Source: an uncultured Selenomonadales bacterium (lineage in GTDB: Bacteria > Bacillota > Negativicutes > Selenomonadales > Selenomonadaceae). From it: a DNA stretch of 64,000 nt. Positions 34,992 to 43,994 of the stretch are shown here, piece by piece; the first letter of the stretch is position 1; the number at the start of each line of letters is the position of its first letter. The position numbers were made by a program, and so were the translations under genes. The stretch covers positions 124,001-188,000 of the forward strand of contig OMYB01000002.1 in NCBI GenBank assembly GCA_900315155.1, given 5' to 3'. The notes under the pieces are model-generated. The model saw only the letters and a program-made list of their open reading frames with translations, was not told the DNA's origin and made no database searches.

Positions 34992-35672
34992 TTACTTTCC
35001 CTCATCATCCGAGCCGCCGACTGCGTTCGCGAGATAGGCCATGGACAACATCGTGAAGATGAAGGCCTGGACTCCGCCGATGAAGATACTGAAGGCCAGC
35101 CAGATGACTGACGGGATCGGCATCCAGACCGGCATGAGCTTGAGCAGGATGATGATGAGAATCTCGCCCGCGAGGATATTGCCGAATAGACGGAAAGACA
35201 GCGTAATCGGCTTGGCAATCTCCTCGATGGCGTTGATAACGACAAAGACTGGCGTCGGCTGGAAGAAATGCTTGATGTAGTGACCGCCCTTCATGTAAAG
35301 GCCCAGCGTGTGAACCATTACGATGACCAGCAGGGCAAGCCCGAGTGTGGTGTTCAAGTCATTGGTTGGCGACGACATCGTCGGGAAAAGTCCCAGCCAG
35401 TTCGAAACCAGCAGGAACATGAAGAGCGACACGATGAACGGCGCGAGGAACTGGCCCCGCTTGCCCATCGTGGTCTCGATCTGCGCCTCAAGGCTCGTGA
35501 CGATGATCTCGACCACATTCTGCCAGCCCGTCGGAACCATTTTCAGGTTTCTCGTGGCCAGAAACGCGATGAGAAGAACGATCGCCATGGTGAGCCAGGT
35601 CATGCACAGTGTTTCCCAGTTGAAGGTGAAGCCAGCCCAGTGCACTACTTCGCGAACACCGATTTCATGCAT
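34992..35672 (-). CDS. atpB: F-type ATP synthase a subunit
   Basis: Stator channel subunit of FO. The 226-residue protein has five to six membrane helices. The essential arginine is in KPITLSFRLFGNILAGE, and the Asn/Gln positions around it are conserved. The last helix ends FIFTMLSMAYLANAV. GGGAGG lies eight bases before the start. It is the first structural gene after atpI. Confidence 0.97.
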   Translation of the reverse strand: MHEIGVREVVHWAGFTFNWETLCMTWLTMAIVLLIAFLATRNLKMVPTGWQNVVEIIVTSLEAQIETTMGKRGQFLAPFIVSLFMFLLVSNWLGLFPTMSSPTNDLNTTLGLALLVIVMVHTLGLYMKGGHYIKHFFQPTPVFVVINAIEEIAKPITLSFRLFGNILAGEILIIILLKLMPVWMPIPSVIWLAFSIFIGGVQAFIFTMLSMAYLANAVGGSDDEGK

Positions 35673-35735
35673 ATACCTTACCTCCCTCTCCGGGATGTGT
35701 CCCGGAATTTACTTCTGCACGGCCGGAGCCGCGGC

Positions 35736-36116
35736 TTAGTGCTTATCCTGGAGGAGCCCGCGCCGGAGGAGCAGTACCATCGCCAGTCCGTAGCAGAGCG
35801 CAAACCCGAGAACGGCGGTGTAGAACACCGCTCGCGAAATCTGTACTGCTGCAAAGAACACGGCAAAAATGGTGAATAACCGGACAAAAAAGCCCCACAA
35901 CATCTGTTTCTTCGCGGCCTCCGCAGAGAGCTTCATGCTCCGCCACGTACGCCAGACCAAAGTAAAGATGCAGATGGCGGCGGCTGCGTAGCCGATGAAC
36001 AGTGCACCGAGCAGCATCCCCTTCCCCGCTGTCAGGAGGGAGATGGCCGCAAAGACCGTGCAAATGCCCAAACCGGTCAGCATATGCCGCACAAACAAGG
36101 ATAAGTCTTCTTTCAT
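35736..36116 (-). CDS. atpI: ATP synthase subunit I-like membrane protein
   Basis: A 126-residue protein with four predicted membrane segments and no catalytic motif, placed directly before atpB. Such AtpI/subunit I proteins assist c-ring assembly in several bacteria. The sequence is hydrophobic with a basic loop RTWRSMKLSAEAAKKQM and a basic end. GGAGGAGG lies upstream of the ATG. Identification rests mostly on position and topology, as this family is poorly conserved. Confidence 0.8.
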   Translation of the reverse strand: MKEDLSLFVRHMLTGLGICTVFAAISLLTAGKGMLLGALFIGYAAAAICIFTLVWRTWRSMKLSAEAAKKQMLWGFFVRLFTIFAVFFAAVQISRAVFYTAVLGFALCYGLAMVLLLRRGLLQDKH

Positions 36117-36332
36117 ATTCCTCCTCCGATAGCCTGCATGCAGGTATCATCGTCGAATATTGCTTTGAGACAGGGATTCCCCTATCGGTGTTTACTTCGA
36201 CAAGTACTATCCCTTAACCTTCTAAAAATAAAAATTTTATTTTTATGATATAAGGATTTATGTCCGAAATAAACCGTGCTTATACTAGGATAAACCTGCT
36301 TGATTGTTTTGTCCTAATTAATAGCAATTCAT

Positions 36333-36361
36333 ATTATAAGGGGTATTTTCCATTTTGACAA
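36333..36361 (-). promoter_or_regulatory. Promoter of the atpI-atpBEFHAGDC operon
   Basis: Minus strand: TTGTCA, 17 bases, TATAAT. It lies between atpZ and atpI and would give a leader of about 210 bases, which includes an AT-rich inverted repeat near 36225-36245. Confidence 0.7.
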
Positions 36362-36397
36362 GGGGACATGTGACATTTTTTCCTTTTCTTGGAATGC

Positions 36398-36637
36398 TCA
36401 GACAAGTCCACCGGATTTCAGCTGGCGGTAAAGCGTGTAGATGGCGCCCGGGAAACCGATGACCGCTCCAATGAGCCGTCCGGTATGCCCGAGGCCGAAA
36501 TGCATATCCGCTTCATAGCCGAGAAAGATGCAGATTCCGACAAAAACCACAAAATAGATGCCGATGCCGCTGAGGACGGCGAATGCCCGCACGGCCTGAC
36601 GCAGTCCCTCATGCCTTGGTTCTTTTTCTTCTGACAT
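36398..36637 (-). CDS. atpZ: AtpZ/AtpI family protein
   Basis: A 79-residue protein with two membrane helices and a short charged N-terminus (MSEEKEPRHEGLRQAVRAF). The glycine-rich GHTGRLIGAVIGFPGAIYTLYR near the end is typical of AtpZ-type proteins encoded upstream of F-type ATP synthase genes; some are reported to take part in Mg2+ or Ca2+ transport or c-ring assembly. The start at 36637 has GGGAGGA upstream; longer forms in frame run into the wecB terminator. It is separated from atpI by the operon promoter and from wecB by a terminator. Confidence 0.85.
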   Translation of the reverse strand: MSEEKEPRHEGLRQAVRAFAVLSGIGIYFVVFVGICIFLGYEADMHFGLGHTGRLIGAVIGFPGAIYTLYRQLKSGGLV

Positions 36638-36651
36638 AGTTTCCTCCCGAT

Positions 36652-36684
36652 AAAAAAGAGCCCTCCCGGATGGGGAAGGACTCT
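36652..36684 (-). terminator. Terminator between wecB and atpZ
   Basis: Minus strand AGAGTCCTTCCC ... GGGAGGGCTC followed by six T; the stem contains a few G-U or mismatched pairs. Confidence 0.75.
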
Positions 36685-36692
36685 GGATTTGC

Positions 36693-37850
36693 TTATTCGT
36701 TGAAACGGTCCGGTTTTTCCTGCGTGAAACCGTAATGATAGAGAATGGCCTGGATGATGCGGCGTGCCGCCTGTCCATCGCCGTACGGGTTCACGGACTC
36801 TGCCATGCGGCTGTACTCAGCCTTATCCGTGAGCAGGCTCTTTGCCTCCTCATAGACGCGGTCGCGGTCCGTGCCGATGAGTTTGACGGTACCGGCCGCA
36901 ACGGCTTCCGGGCGCTCCGTCGTATCGCGCAGGACGAGGACCGGCTTGCCGAGCGCCGGCGCCTCCTCCTGCACGCCGCCCGAATCCGTGAGGATCAGGC
37001 AGGCGCGGTGCATGAGGTTCGCGAACGGCTCATAATCGAGCGGCTCGATGAGGTGTACGCGGTCCATGCCGCCGAGCTCCTCATTGACGACCTCGCGGAC
37101 CTTCGGGTTCTTGTGGACCGGGAACACGACCTCAACGTCATCGAACTCATCAACAAGCTGCTTCAGCGCCTTGTACACATGGCGCATCGGCTCGCCGAGG
37201 TTCTCGCGGCGGTGTGTCGTCACGAGGATCACGCGATGATTCCGGAAATCAACGCCATCGAGCGAAGCATCGAAATCGAATTCGTCCTGTACCGTATGGT
37301 GGAGGGCATCGATGACCGTATTGCCCGTCACGAAGATGCCTTCCGCCGGTACGTTCTCGGCGAGGAGGTTCTGCTCCGACGTCGCCGTCGGCGCGAAATG
37401 CAGGTCGGCGATACGGCCCGTCAGCTGACGGTTCATTTCCTCCGGGAACGGCGAATACTTGTTGTGCGTGCGCAGCCCGGCCTCGACATGACCGACCGTG
37501 GTCTGATGATAGTATGCGGCGAGGGCACCAGCAAACGTCGTCGTCGTATCGCCATGCACGAGCACGATATCCGGCTGCTCCTCCGACAGCACCTTATCGA
37601 GGCCGTTCATCGCCCTCGTCGTGATATCGAAAAGCGTCTGCCCCTTCGCCATGAGATTTAGGTCATAGTCCGGCGTGATGTGGAACAGGCCGAGCACCTG
37701 GTCGAGCATCTCGCGGTGCTGCGCCGTCACAGCGACAACCGGCGTGATCTCCTCCGGATGTTTCTGCAGTTCGAGCACGATCGGCGCCATCTTGATGGCT
37801 TCCGGACGCGTGCCGAATACCGTCATCACCTTGATTTTCTTCTTCTCCAT
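36693..37850 (-). CDS. wecB: UDP-N-acetylglucosamine 2-epimerase (non-hydrolysing)
   Basis: Interconverts UDP-GlcNAc and UDP-ManNAc, giving a precursor for cell-surface polysaccharides. The 385-residue protein shows VMTVFGTRPEAIKMAP, VHGDTTTTFAGALAA, GHVEAGLRTHNKYSPFPEE with catalytic residues, and TDSGGVQEEAPALGKPVL. The start at 37850 is set by AGGAGG nine bases upstream. It follows the WecA-like transferase by 16 bases, so the pair probably starts an undecaprenyl-linked surface polymer containing GlcNAc and ManNAc. No ManNAc dehydrogenase or glycosyltransferase is adjacent. Confidence 0.95.
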   Translation of the reverse strand: MEKKKIKVMTVFGTRPEAIKMAPIVLELQKHPEEITPVVAVTAQHREMLDQVLGLFHITPDYDLNLMAKGQTLFDITTRAMNGLDKVLSEEQPDIVLVHGDTTTTFAGALAAYYHQTTVGHVEAGLRTHNKYSPFPEEMNRQLTGRIADLHFAPTATSEQNLLAENVPAEGIFVTGNTVIDALHHTVQDEFDFDASLDGVDFRNHRVILVTTHRRENLGEPMRHVYKALKQLVDEFDDVEVVFPVHKNPKVREVVNEELGGMDRVHLIEPLDYEPFANLMHRACLILTDSGGVQEEAPALGKPVLVLRDTTERPEAVAAGTVKLIGTDRDRVYEEAKSLLTDKAEYSRMAESVNPYGDGQAARRIIQAILYHYGFTQEKPDRFNE

Positions 37851-37866
37851 CGGGTGACCTCCTTGC

Positions 37867-38919
37867 TTATTGTTGATTCGCCGAATCATTCATATGGAAG
37901 ATGCCGATTTTCTTGGCACCAAAAAGTACGACAACCAGTACGACACAGACGATGACCACAGCAATCTGGCTGCTGACCTCTGTGAGCGCGACAGCCGAGA
38001 GTCCGAGCATCGCGCTGATGACATACATGAGCAGGACAGCCTGCCGCTGCGTGAAACCCAGGTCGAGCAGGCGGTGATGCAGATGGCCCTTGTCCGGCTT
38101 GAAAATCGGCACGCCGCCGCGATAGCGCCGCACGATAGCGAACGTCGTATCCATGATAGGCAGGCCGAGCGCAAGGATCGGCACGATGAGCGCAATCGTC
38201 GTCGCAGCCTTCACCGCACCGATGATGGAAATGCCCGAGAGCATGAAGCCGAGGAACATGCTGCCCGAATCGCCCATGAAGATGCGCGCCGGATTGAAAT
38301 TGTAGTAAAGGAAACCTACGGCCGAACCGGCCAGGCAGGCCGTAACCACGGCGATAAACAGGATATCCTGCTGCAGCGCAACGAGGCAGATCGTGATGGC
38401 AGCGATGGTCGAGACGCCGGCTGCCAGGCCGTCGAGGCCATCGATGAGGTTGACCGTATTCGTGATGCCGACGACCCAGAATACCGACAGCGGTATCGCG
38501 AGATACTCGAGAAAGATGTAATCGCCGAACGGATCCGTGATGAAGTCCACGCGGACGCCGAAACCGACGACGAGCACGCACGCCGCCACGATCTGGCCGA
38601 GCAGCTTGACCTTGGCCGGAAGGTCCGTGTAGTCGTCGATGAGGCCGAGGATCACGATGAGCGTGCTGCTGACCAGCAGGCCGATAAGCTCAAACTCCTG
38701 CTCATCCGGCACATCGGTATAGCTGTTCACGATCAGGATAGCGATCATGAAAGACAGCCAGATACCCAGTCCTCCGATACGCGGAATCGGCTTCTTATGT
38801 ACCTTGCGCTGGTTCGGCTTGTCCAGCGCACCGGTTTTTCTTGCAAACCAAATAACACCTGGCGTAACGAGCAGCGCCACACCGGCGGCGATGACGAACG
38901 CCAACAGATAATCTGGCAT
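37867..38919 (-). CDS. WecA/TagO-type undecaprenyl-phosphate GlcNAc-1-P transferase
   Basis: Integral membrane enzyme that transfers a sugar-1-phosphate, usually GlcNAc-1-P, to undecaprenyl phosphate, the first step of O-antigen, ECA or teichoic-acid-like polymer synthesis. The 350-residue protein has about eleven membrane segments and the family motifs LGLIDDYTDLPAKVKLLGQ, NTVNLIDGLDGLAAG, IFMGDSGSMFLGF and KGHLHHRLLDLG. The start at 38919 is not fully certain because the ribosome site is 10-12 bases away. It is paired with wecB. Confidence 0.92.
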   Translation of the reverse strand: MPDYLLAFVIAAGVALLVTPGVIWFARKTGALDKPNQRKVHKKPIPRIGGLGIWLSFMIAILIVNSYTDVPDEQEFELIGLLVSSTLIVILGLIDDYTDLPAKVKLLGQIVAACVLVVGFGVRVDFITDPFGDYIFLEYLAIPLSVFWVVGITNTVNLIDGLDGLAAGVSTIAAITICLVALQQDILFIAVVTACLAGSAVGFLYYNFNPARIFMGDSGSMFLGFMLSGISIIGAVKAATTIALIVPILALGLPIMDTTFAIVRRYRGGVPIFKPDKGHLHHRLLDLGFTQRQAVLLMYVISAMLGLSAVALTEVSSQIAVVIVCVVLVVVLFGAKKIGIFHMNDSANQQ

Positions 38920-38950
38920 AGAATTGTCGCACCCCTTTATTTTCACGGTT

Positions 38951-38970
38951 CCTGCCCGCTTTCGGGCAGG
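38951..38970. other. Perfect hairpin upstream of the WecA-like gene
   Basis: CCTGCCCG-CTTT-CGGGCAGG forms an eight-base stem in the leader of the WecA-like gene. There is no T tract on either side, so it is not a standard terminator. Confidence 0.5.
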
Positions 38971-39044
38971 CATTCATAACAGATTCATTTTACAACAGGG
39001 GCATCCGGGTGTCAACCGGACCTTTTCGCCCCATACCAGGCCGC

Positions 39045-39509
39045 TCAATCATGGATTTCCGCCGGTGCACAGCGCACGATGCTGCCATCCTCATCGTAAT
39101 AGACGACCTGCGCCAGCTTCGCGTTGCGCAGCATGCGGCGGCAGAGCAGGCACGGTTTTCCCGATGCCAGGGAGCCATCGGCATTGAAGCCGACGATATA
39201 GATCGTCGCCCCCTCCATCGCGGCCGGGTCGCCGTTGATGATGGCATTCTGTTCTGCATGCACGGCGACGCAAAGCTCGTAATTATGCCCTTTGGGGACA
39301 TGCAGGCGCTCGCGCTCGCAGAGCCCTGTATCGATGCAGTTCGCCTCTCCGCGGGGAGCACCGTTATATCCCGTGCTCACGATGATGTGATCCTTGACGA
39401 TGATTGCCCCATAGCGGCGGCGCAGGCAGGTCGCGCGGCGGCCGACCGCCTTGGCGATATCGAGGAAATATTCCGTCCAGTCCGGACGGGTCTGCTTTTC
39501 ACATGGCAT
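39045..39509 (-). CDS. Deoxycytidylate deaminase family protein
   Basis: Zinc-dependent enzyme that converts dCMP to dUMP for thymidylate synthesis; the Bacillus homologue is ComEB. The 154-residue protein contains the zinc motifs CVAVHAEQNAI (His and catalytic Glu) and GKPCLLCRRML (two Cys), and the N-terminal CLRRRYGAIIVKDHIIVSTGYNG. AGGAGG lies before the ATG. It follows the RuvC/YqgF-like gene by 12 bases. A thymidylate kinase is also in this window but in a different unit. Confidence 0.92.
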   Translation of the reverse strand: MPCEKQTRPDWTEYFLDIAKAVGRRATCLRRRYGAIIVKDHIIVSTGYNGAPRGEANCIDTGLCERERLHVPKGHNYELCVAVHAEQNAIINGDPAAMEGATIYIVGFNADGSLASGKPCLLCRRMLRNAKLAQVVYYDEDGSIVRCAPAEIHD

Positions 39510-39521
39510 ATCGAAAACCTC

Positions 39522-40004
39522 CTATGATTCCGGGTGATTTCGGGACTTCTTTCCGCTGCGCGGCTCGAGCCGCTCGGGTACGCGGGGCAGGTCATCGGCC
39601 AGGCTGCCCTCCCGCTGGATGAAGCGCCTGCCGAGGATAACGGCGACGAAGTCATCGACGGGCTCCGGCGGCACCTGCATGCCCTGTGGCACGAGACGGC
39701 GCCAGCCATGCCGCGGATGCGCCTGCCAGTAGTACTCTTTCGCCAGTTCCGTTGTCCGGTACTCATCGATGACCGTGACCGCCAGTTCCGGCAGTGCCTT
39801 TTGGATGCGGGCATGCGCCTCACGGCTCGTCGTGCCGTTCCCCTCGATGAGATGCGTAAATCCAAATTTCTCCTGCGCCTGCCGGACACAGGACTCCAGG
39901 TCCTCTGTGGCTATGACCTGCTGATACAGGACATGGCCGTCCGCCTGCAGCACGGCAAAGCCGCATTTATCCCTGCCGGGATCGAGTGCAGCCAGCGTCT
40001 TCAT
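39522..40004 (-). CDS. RuvC/YqgF-like RNase H-fold protein
   Basis: A 160-residue protein with the opening LAALDPGRDKCGFAVL, the first strand and catalytic Asp of the RNase H fold as in YqgF and RuvC. A second acidic position is in HLIEGNGTTSREAH and a third around TVIDEYRTTE. It belongs to the group of YqgF-related proteins of uncertain function found in Firmicutes and cyanobacteria. Possible roles are nucleic-acid processing or recombination. GAGGAGG precedes the ATG. It lies between a terminator and the dCMP deaminase gene. Confidence 0.72.
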   Translation of the reverse strand: MKTLAALDPGRDKCGFAVLQADGHVLYQQVIATEDLESCVRQAQEKFGFTHLIEGNGTTSREAHARIQKALPELAVTVIDEYRTTELAKEYYWQAHPRHGWRRLVPQGMQVPPEPVDDFVAVILGRRFIQREGSLADDLPRVPERLEPRSGKKSRNHPES

Positions 40005-40042
40005 CGCGATTCCTCCTCACAGCCTCCCGGTCCGGAAAACAG

Positions 40043-40069
40043 AAAAAGCCCCTCGTTGGGGCTTTTCCT
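40043..40069. terminator. Terminator downstream of the DUF3084 gene
   Basis: AAAAAGCCCC-TCGTT-GGGGCTTTTCC, eight bases beyond the DUF3084 stop; on the minus strand a run of T follows the stem. It separates the LPS-transport genes from the next unit. Confidence 0.85.
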
Positions 40070-40076
40070 TCTCCGG

Positions 40077-41342
40077 TCACGGATTCGTGCCCGACAATTG
40101 TTCCAGTTTGATCTTCAGGCGAAGCGGTCCCTGCGCGTCCGTATTATCCCGCGCATAGGCCGAGAGAACGATGCTGCCGCGAAGCGGTGCAAGAGCATGG
40201 ACGACATCGTAGAACTGCGTGCCCTCGATGATGCCGACCGTTCCATTGAGCGGATCCTGCAGGACGCCCTTCTGCACAGCGGCAAAATTCACATCGCGCA
40301 GGAAACTCATGACCGTCTGCTCGGCCTCATCCTGCGTCTTTCCCTCCATCGTATAACGCCGTGCGAGGATGAACTCGTCAGCCTGATAGATTACGCTGTT
40401 CTTATAGAGTTCCAGTGAGGCGCGCACCGCCTCGCCACGGATCAGATTGCCCGCAGCCGCGACGCGGACGACCATATCCCGGTCGCTCTTTGCGATTTCC
40501 TTGACCGCACCTTCATACTCCGGCTTATAGACCCAGATGCTTTCATCATCCTTGTTCTGGCCGACGCGCGCCGACACATTGCGGCTCGCCAGCTGCATGA
40601 GCGTCGTCATGTCTTTGCGGACCTCTTCCTCCGGTCGATTGCCGCGGATGACGGCGCTCGCGATGATCTCGCCCGCACGGAACGTGATATCGCCCTCGCG
40701 CATCGAGATGAGGCCCGTCTGGAGTTCCTCCGTGCGTTTCCCGAGAACATTGTTGACCTGCGTCAATATGTCGTTGCGCTGGGATAATTCCTTGTTGCCA
40801 AAAGTCAGTTTCTCATTCTGGCCGACGAGCAAATCGTTGCGGCTCGCCAGGCTGTCGTTCTCCGCCATGAGATCGGCATTGCTGCTGTTCAGTGCCTCAT
40901 TGGCGAGCTGCAGGATGCGGTTTCCTTCCTCGAGCCGTTCGGACTCCGCCCGCAGTTCCTCCTGCTGGGCCTGAAGCTTCTCCACATCCGATTTCGACTG
41001 CTCCAGCGCCGCATTCGTCTGCTGCTGCTCATCCTGCGCACGGGCCAGGGCGTCCGAGGCGGCATCCAGCTTCTGCTGGGTCTGCACCATGCTCTGATGC
41101 AGGCGCTCCATGCCGAAAAGCGCCGTCCGCACATTCTGCGAGACCGCTGCACTGACCCCCAGCGTCAGCGTGGAAATGCAGATACCCGTGAAAATCGTGA
41201 TGACAATCGACGTGTGGCGGGGACGCAGACCGAACAGCGATAAGCGTTTCTTGCCGATCTTGGTACCGAGACGGTCACCGATGAAGGCAATGGCTCCACC
41301 GGTAATGACCAGTACCAGGATCAGCAGAATCCCATACAACAT
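40077..41342 (-). CDS. DUF3084 membrane protein with coiled coil
   Basis: A 421-residue protein. Two membrane segments (about 2-22 and 48-72) flank a short basic loop (GKKRLSLFGLRPRHT). Residues about 80-205 form a long coiled coil rich in Gln, Glu and Asn, with repeats such as NSSNADLMAENDSLASRND. The C-terminal part (about 210-400) is a compact domain of unknown function. This architecture matches the DUF3084 family, known mainly from cyanobacteria and diderm Firmicutes, both of which have an outer membrane. It follows the LPS-export permease gene by 77 bases, which hints at an envelope role. GGGGG precedes the ATG. Confidence 0.85.
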   Translation of the reverse strand: MLYGILLILVLVITGGAIAFIGDRLGTKIGKKRLSLFGLRPRHTSIVITIFTGICISTLTLGVSAAVSQNVRTALFGMERLHQSMVQTQQKLDAASDALARAQDEQQQTNAALEQSKSDVEKLQAQQEELRAESERLEEGNRILQLANEALNSSNADLMAENDSLASRNDLLVGQNEKLTFGNKELSQRNDILTQVNNVLGKRTEELQTGLISMREGDITFRAGEIIASAVIRGNRPEEEVRKDMTTLMQLASRNVSARVGQNKDDESIWVYKPEYEGAVKEIAKSDRDMVVRVAAAGNLIRGEAVRASLELYKNSVIYQADEFILARRYTMEGKTQDEAEQTVMSFLRDVNFAAVQKGVLQDPLNGTVGIIEGTQFYDVVHALAPLRGSIVLSAYARDNTDAQGPLRLKIKLEQLSGTNP

Positions 41343-41419
41343 ACGCCAGCCCCCTTAGACGAAAATTTCTCTTTCCCCAAAATATGCTACTCATTTCCTT
41401 GGTGCCCAAGGCAGAAATA

Positions 41420-42520
41420 TCACCGCGATGCCTTCCGTATCAGGAAGAAGCCCGCGATGATCCCGACGATGTTCGGAATCCATACGGCAATCAGCGGCAG
41501 GATCGCACCACTGCGCGCGAGGGCATTGCCCATTGTCATAAGTGCGTAATAGACAAAGATGATGACGATACTCATCGCAAAACCTGCCGAGGAACTGTTT
41601 CTCGTCGGCTGCAGGCCAAGCGGCACGCCGATGAGCGCAAAGATCAGGCTCGCCATCGGCACGCTCACGCGCTGGTAAAGCTCCGCTTCGAGCTTGTTCG
41701 TATTCACGTACTGCGACTTCATGATGTTGATTTCCGCGCGCAGCTCTTTCATCGTGAGCTCCTCCGGGTCCTTCTGCTCGCGGACGATCTGCTTCGGATT
41801 TGCCGAAATCGGCAGGACCTGCGTGCTGAAGCGGACGCTGTGCTCACTCTCGCCTTCCTCTGCGGAAATATCGTAGATCATGCCGTCATGCATGGTCCAG
41901 ACGTTGTTCGTATAGTCTGCGTACGTCGCATTTTCTACATGGCGCACCCTGCCCTGCTCATCGAAATCCTGCATCGTAATGCCCTGCAATGTCTGCGAAT
42001 CGGCATCATAGAGCCGTGCATAGACGAGGCGCTGCATGTTGCCATCCTTGATTTCCTTCAGGATGACATGCTGCTGGGATTTGACGCCCTGATTGCCCTC
42101 GATCTCGTAGTATACCACGTTGCGGTAAGCCGTATTCGCCCATGGCACGACATACTCATTGAATGCGACCGCGCCGATGCTCACGATAAAGCCGAGCACA
42201 AGCGCCGGCATCGCGATGCGGCTGAAACTGATGCCGCAGGATTTCATCGCCGTGATCTCCGAGTTGCCGGAAAGCTTGCCGAACGTCATAAGCGTTGCCA
42301 GCAGCATCGACATCGGGAACGTCCAGATGACGACCTTGGGCAGGCCCAAAACGAAAATCTTTGCCACAGACTGCAGGGAAGCCCCGTAATCCGTGATATA
42401 TTTCGCAATCTTGAACAGCGTGCCCGAGCCGATGAACACGGCGGAAAACGCACAGATGCCGAACAGGAAGGTAAGCAATACCTCCCGGAATATGTATTTG
42501 TCCAAAATCCGGATATGCAT
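41420..42520 (-). CDS. LptF/LptG-family LPS export permease
   Basis: Inner-membrane component of the Lpt machine that extracts LPS and passes it to the periplasmic bridge. The 366-residue protein shows an N-terminal membrane helix DKYIFREVLLTFLFG, GLPKVVIWTFPMSMLLATLMTFG, a central periplasmic beta domain (about 130-265) and three C-terminal helices. Only one such gene is seen, where proteobacteria have LptF and LptG as a heterodimer; a homodimer or a second copy elsewhere is possible. The ATG at 42520 has GGGGG six bases upstream. It follows lptB by 14 bases. Confidence 0.9.
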   Translation of the reverse strand: MHIRILDKYIFREVLLTFLFGICAFSAVFIGSGTLFKIAKYITDYGASLQSVAKIFVLGLPKVVIWTFPMSMLLATLMTFGKLSGNSEITAMKSCGISFSRIAMPALVLGFIVSIGAVAFNEYVVPWANTAYRNVVYYEIEGNQGVKSQQHVILKEIKDGNMQRLVYARLYDADSQTLQGITMQDFDEQGRVRHVENATYADYTNNVWTMHDGMIYDISAEEGESEHSVRFSTQVLPISANPKQIVREQKDPEELTMKELRAEINIMKSQYVNTNKLEAELYQRVSVPMASLIFALIGVPLGLQPTRNSSSAGFAMSIVIIFVYYALMTMGNALARSGAILPLIAVWIPNIVGIIAGFFLIRKASR

Positions 42521-42534
42521 AATCTGCCCCCTGC

Positions 42535-43254
42535 TCAAAGCTTAAAGTTTTCGCCCAGATAGAATTTCTTGGCCGTCGGGTCGTTGGCAATCATCTGGCT
42601 GTTCCCCTCGAGAAGGATCTTTCCCTCGCTCAGGATATAGGCACGGTCGACGATGGAAAGCGTCTCGCGGACATTGTGATCCGTGATGAGAATGCCCATG
42701 CCTCTCTGGCGCAGGTATTCGATATTTTTCTGGATATCGGCGACGGCCAGCGGATCGACGCCCGCAAATGGCTCATCGAGCAGGATGAACTCCGGCTCAA
42801 GGGCAAGGCACCGCGCGATTTCTGCGCGGCGGCGCTCACCGCCTGAGAGCTCCGAGCCTTTGCTGTCAGCGACCTTGGACAGGTCGAACTCCTGGATGAG
42901 CTCCTCGTACTTGCTCTGCTGCTCCGCCTTCGAAAGGCTCGTCGTCTCGAGGATGGCGAGGATATTCTGCCGAACCGTCAGTTTCCGGAAAATTGACGCC
43001 TCCTGCGTCAGATAGGCAATGCCGAGCGAAGCGCGATGGTTCATCGGCTGGTTCGTGATATCGATATCCGAGAGGAGTACCTGCCCGGACGTGGGCTGGA
43101 TGAGGCCGACGATCATATAGAACGTCGTCGTCTTGCCTGCACCGTTCGGGCCGAGCAGGCCGACGATCTCCCCTTTTTCCACGCGCAGCGAAACGCGGTC
43201 TACGACCTTGCGGCTCTTGTACTGCTTGACCAGATTCTTCGCTTCGATATGCAC
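42535..43254 (-). CDS. lptB: LPS export ABC transporter ATP-binding protein
   Basis: ATPase of the Lpt system. The 239-residue protein carries Walker [18 protein letters not shown], signature [20 protein letters not shown], Walker [14 protein letters not shown] and the switch ITDHNVRET, all as in LptB. The start is taken as GTG at 43254 because GGAGG is eight bases before it; an ATG six codons upstream covers that site and has none of its own. It lies between lptA and the LptF/LptG gene. Confidence 0.95.
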   Translation of the reverse strand: MHIEAKNLVKQYKSRKVVDRVSLRVEKGEIVGLLGPNGAGKTTTFYMIVGLIQPTSGQVLLSDIDITNQPMNHRASLGIAYLTQEASIFRKLTVRQNILAILETTSLSKAEQQSKYEELIQEFDLSKVADSKGSELSGGERRRAEIARCLALEPEFILLDEPFAGVDPLAVADIQKNIEYLRQRGMGILITDHNVRETLSIVDRAYILSEGKILLEGNSQMIANDPTAKKFYLGENFKL

Positions 43255-43308
43255 TGCTGTGCCCTCCAACATCCTTATCCGCCATGCGGCTGAATCGATT
43301 CGATTCTT

Positions 43309-43989
43309 TTATTGTACCTTAGCTTTGCCATCCGATGCAAGATATATCGTCAATTTACCGCTATGCATCGTATTGTTGTCCTGTACCGCCCAGGCATTGC
43401 CCGTGAGGATGGCACGGCCATCGCCCTGCCCGTAGTAATCGAACTGGTCGCCGCCCGCTTCTAGGTCGCGCGGTGGGCTCACGATATGCGCATTGCCCGT
43501 TCCCTGGTAGTGCTGCTCACCGAGCCAGCCCTGCAGGCTGTCCGCCGTGAACGTACCCTCGCTGCTCGTCAGCGTGCCGCCGCTTGCCATCGTCACATAC
43601 TTCTGCGACGGATAGTAATCGACCTGTGCGCCAGAGAAGCTCTTATCCCCCTGCGAACCCGAAACGTAGCCGGATGCGATGTAGTGATCCTGCCCGTCGA
43701 CGACGAGTTCCTGGCAGTTCAGGCGCATGTCATCCTTCTCGGCGATGACGCCGCCCGTCACGCGGCCCTGCTGCGTCTTCGTATTGTACGTCGCCTGAGC
43801 CCCGGCGATGCGGCTGCCGTCCTGCTTCATGAGCACGTTGCCCGTCGCCGTGATCTCGCCGGAGCTCATATCATACTCCACGGTATCTGCATCGAGGGAA
43901 GCGGCACCAGCTGCGTAGATGGTTCCCATCGTCAACGCGGCCGCGACTGCTGCTGCCAGCGCAATCCGTTTGCCATGTAAATGTATCAT
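43309..43989 (-). CDS. lptA: Periplasmic LPS-transport protein (LptA/OstA-like)
   Basis: Forms the periplasmic bridge for LPS. About 226 residues with an N-terminal signal peptide (hydrophobic core ALAAAVAAALTMG, cleavage near AGAAS) and a beta-jellyroll of repeating YDMSSGEITATGNVLMKQDG-type strands, as in LptA/LptD-N. The start at 43989 has AAAGGG eight bases upstream; an ATG two codons earlier overlaps the lptC stop (TAATG) and is an alternative. It is immediately downstream of lptC. Confidence 0.85.
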   Translation of the reverse strand: MIHLHGKRIALAAAVAAALTMGTIYAAGAASLDADTVEYDMSSGEITATGNVLMKQDGSRIAGAQATYNTKTQQGRVTGGVIAEKDDMRLNCQELVVDGQDHYIASGYVSGSQGDKSFSGAQVDYYPSQKYVTMASGGTLTSSEGTFTADSLQGWLGEQHYQGTGNAHIVSPPRDLEAGGDQFDYYGQGDGRAILTGNAWAVQDNNTMHSGKLTIYLASDGKAKVQ

Positions 43990-43994
43990 CTTCA

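Noticed and set aside
36200-36330. A/T-rich repeats as an attachment site or origin
   Set aside because: No DnaA-box cluster, integrase gene or direct repeats were found; it looks like a long untranslated leader.
38951-38970. CCTGCCCG-CTTT-CGGGCAGG hairpin as a terminator
   Set aside because: There is no run of T on either strand. It is kept only as a structure.
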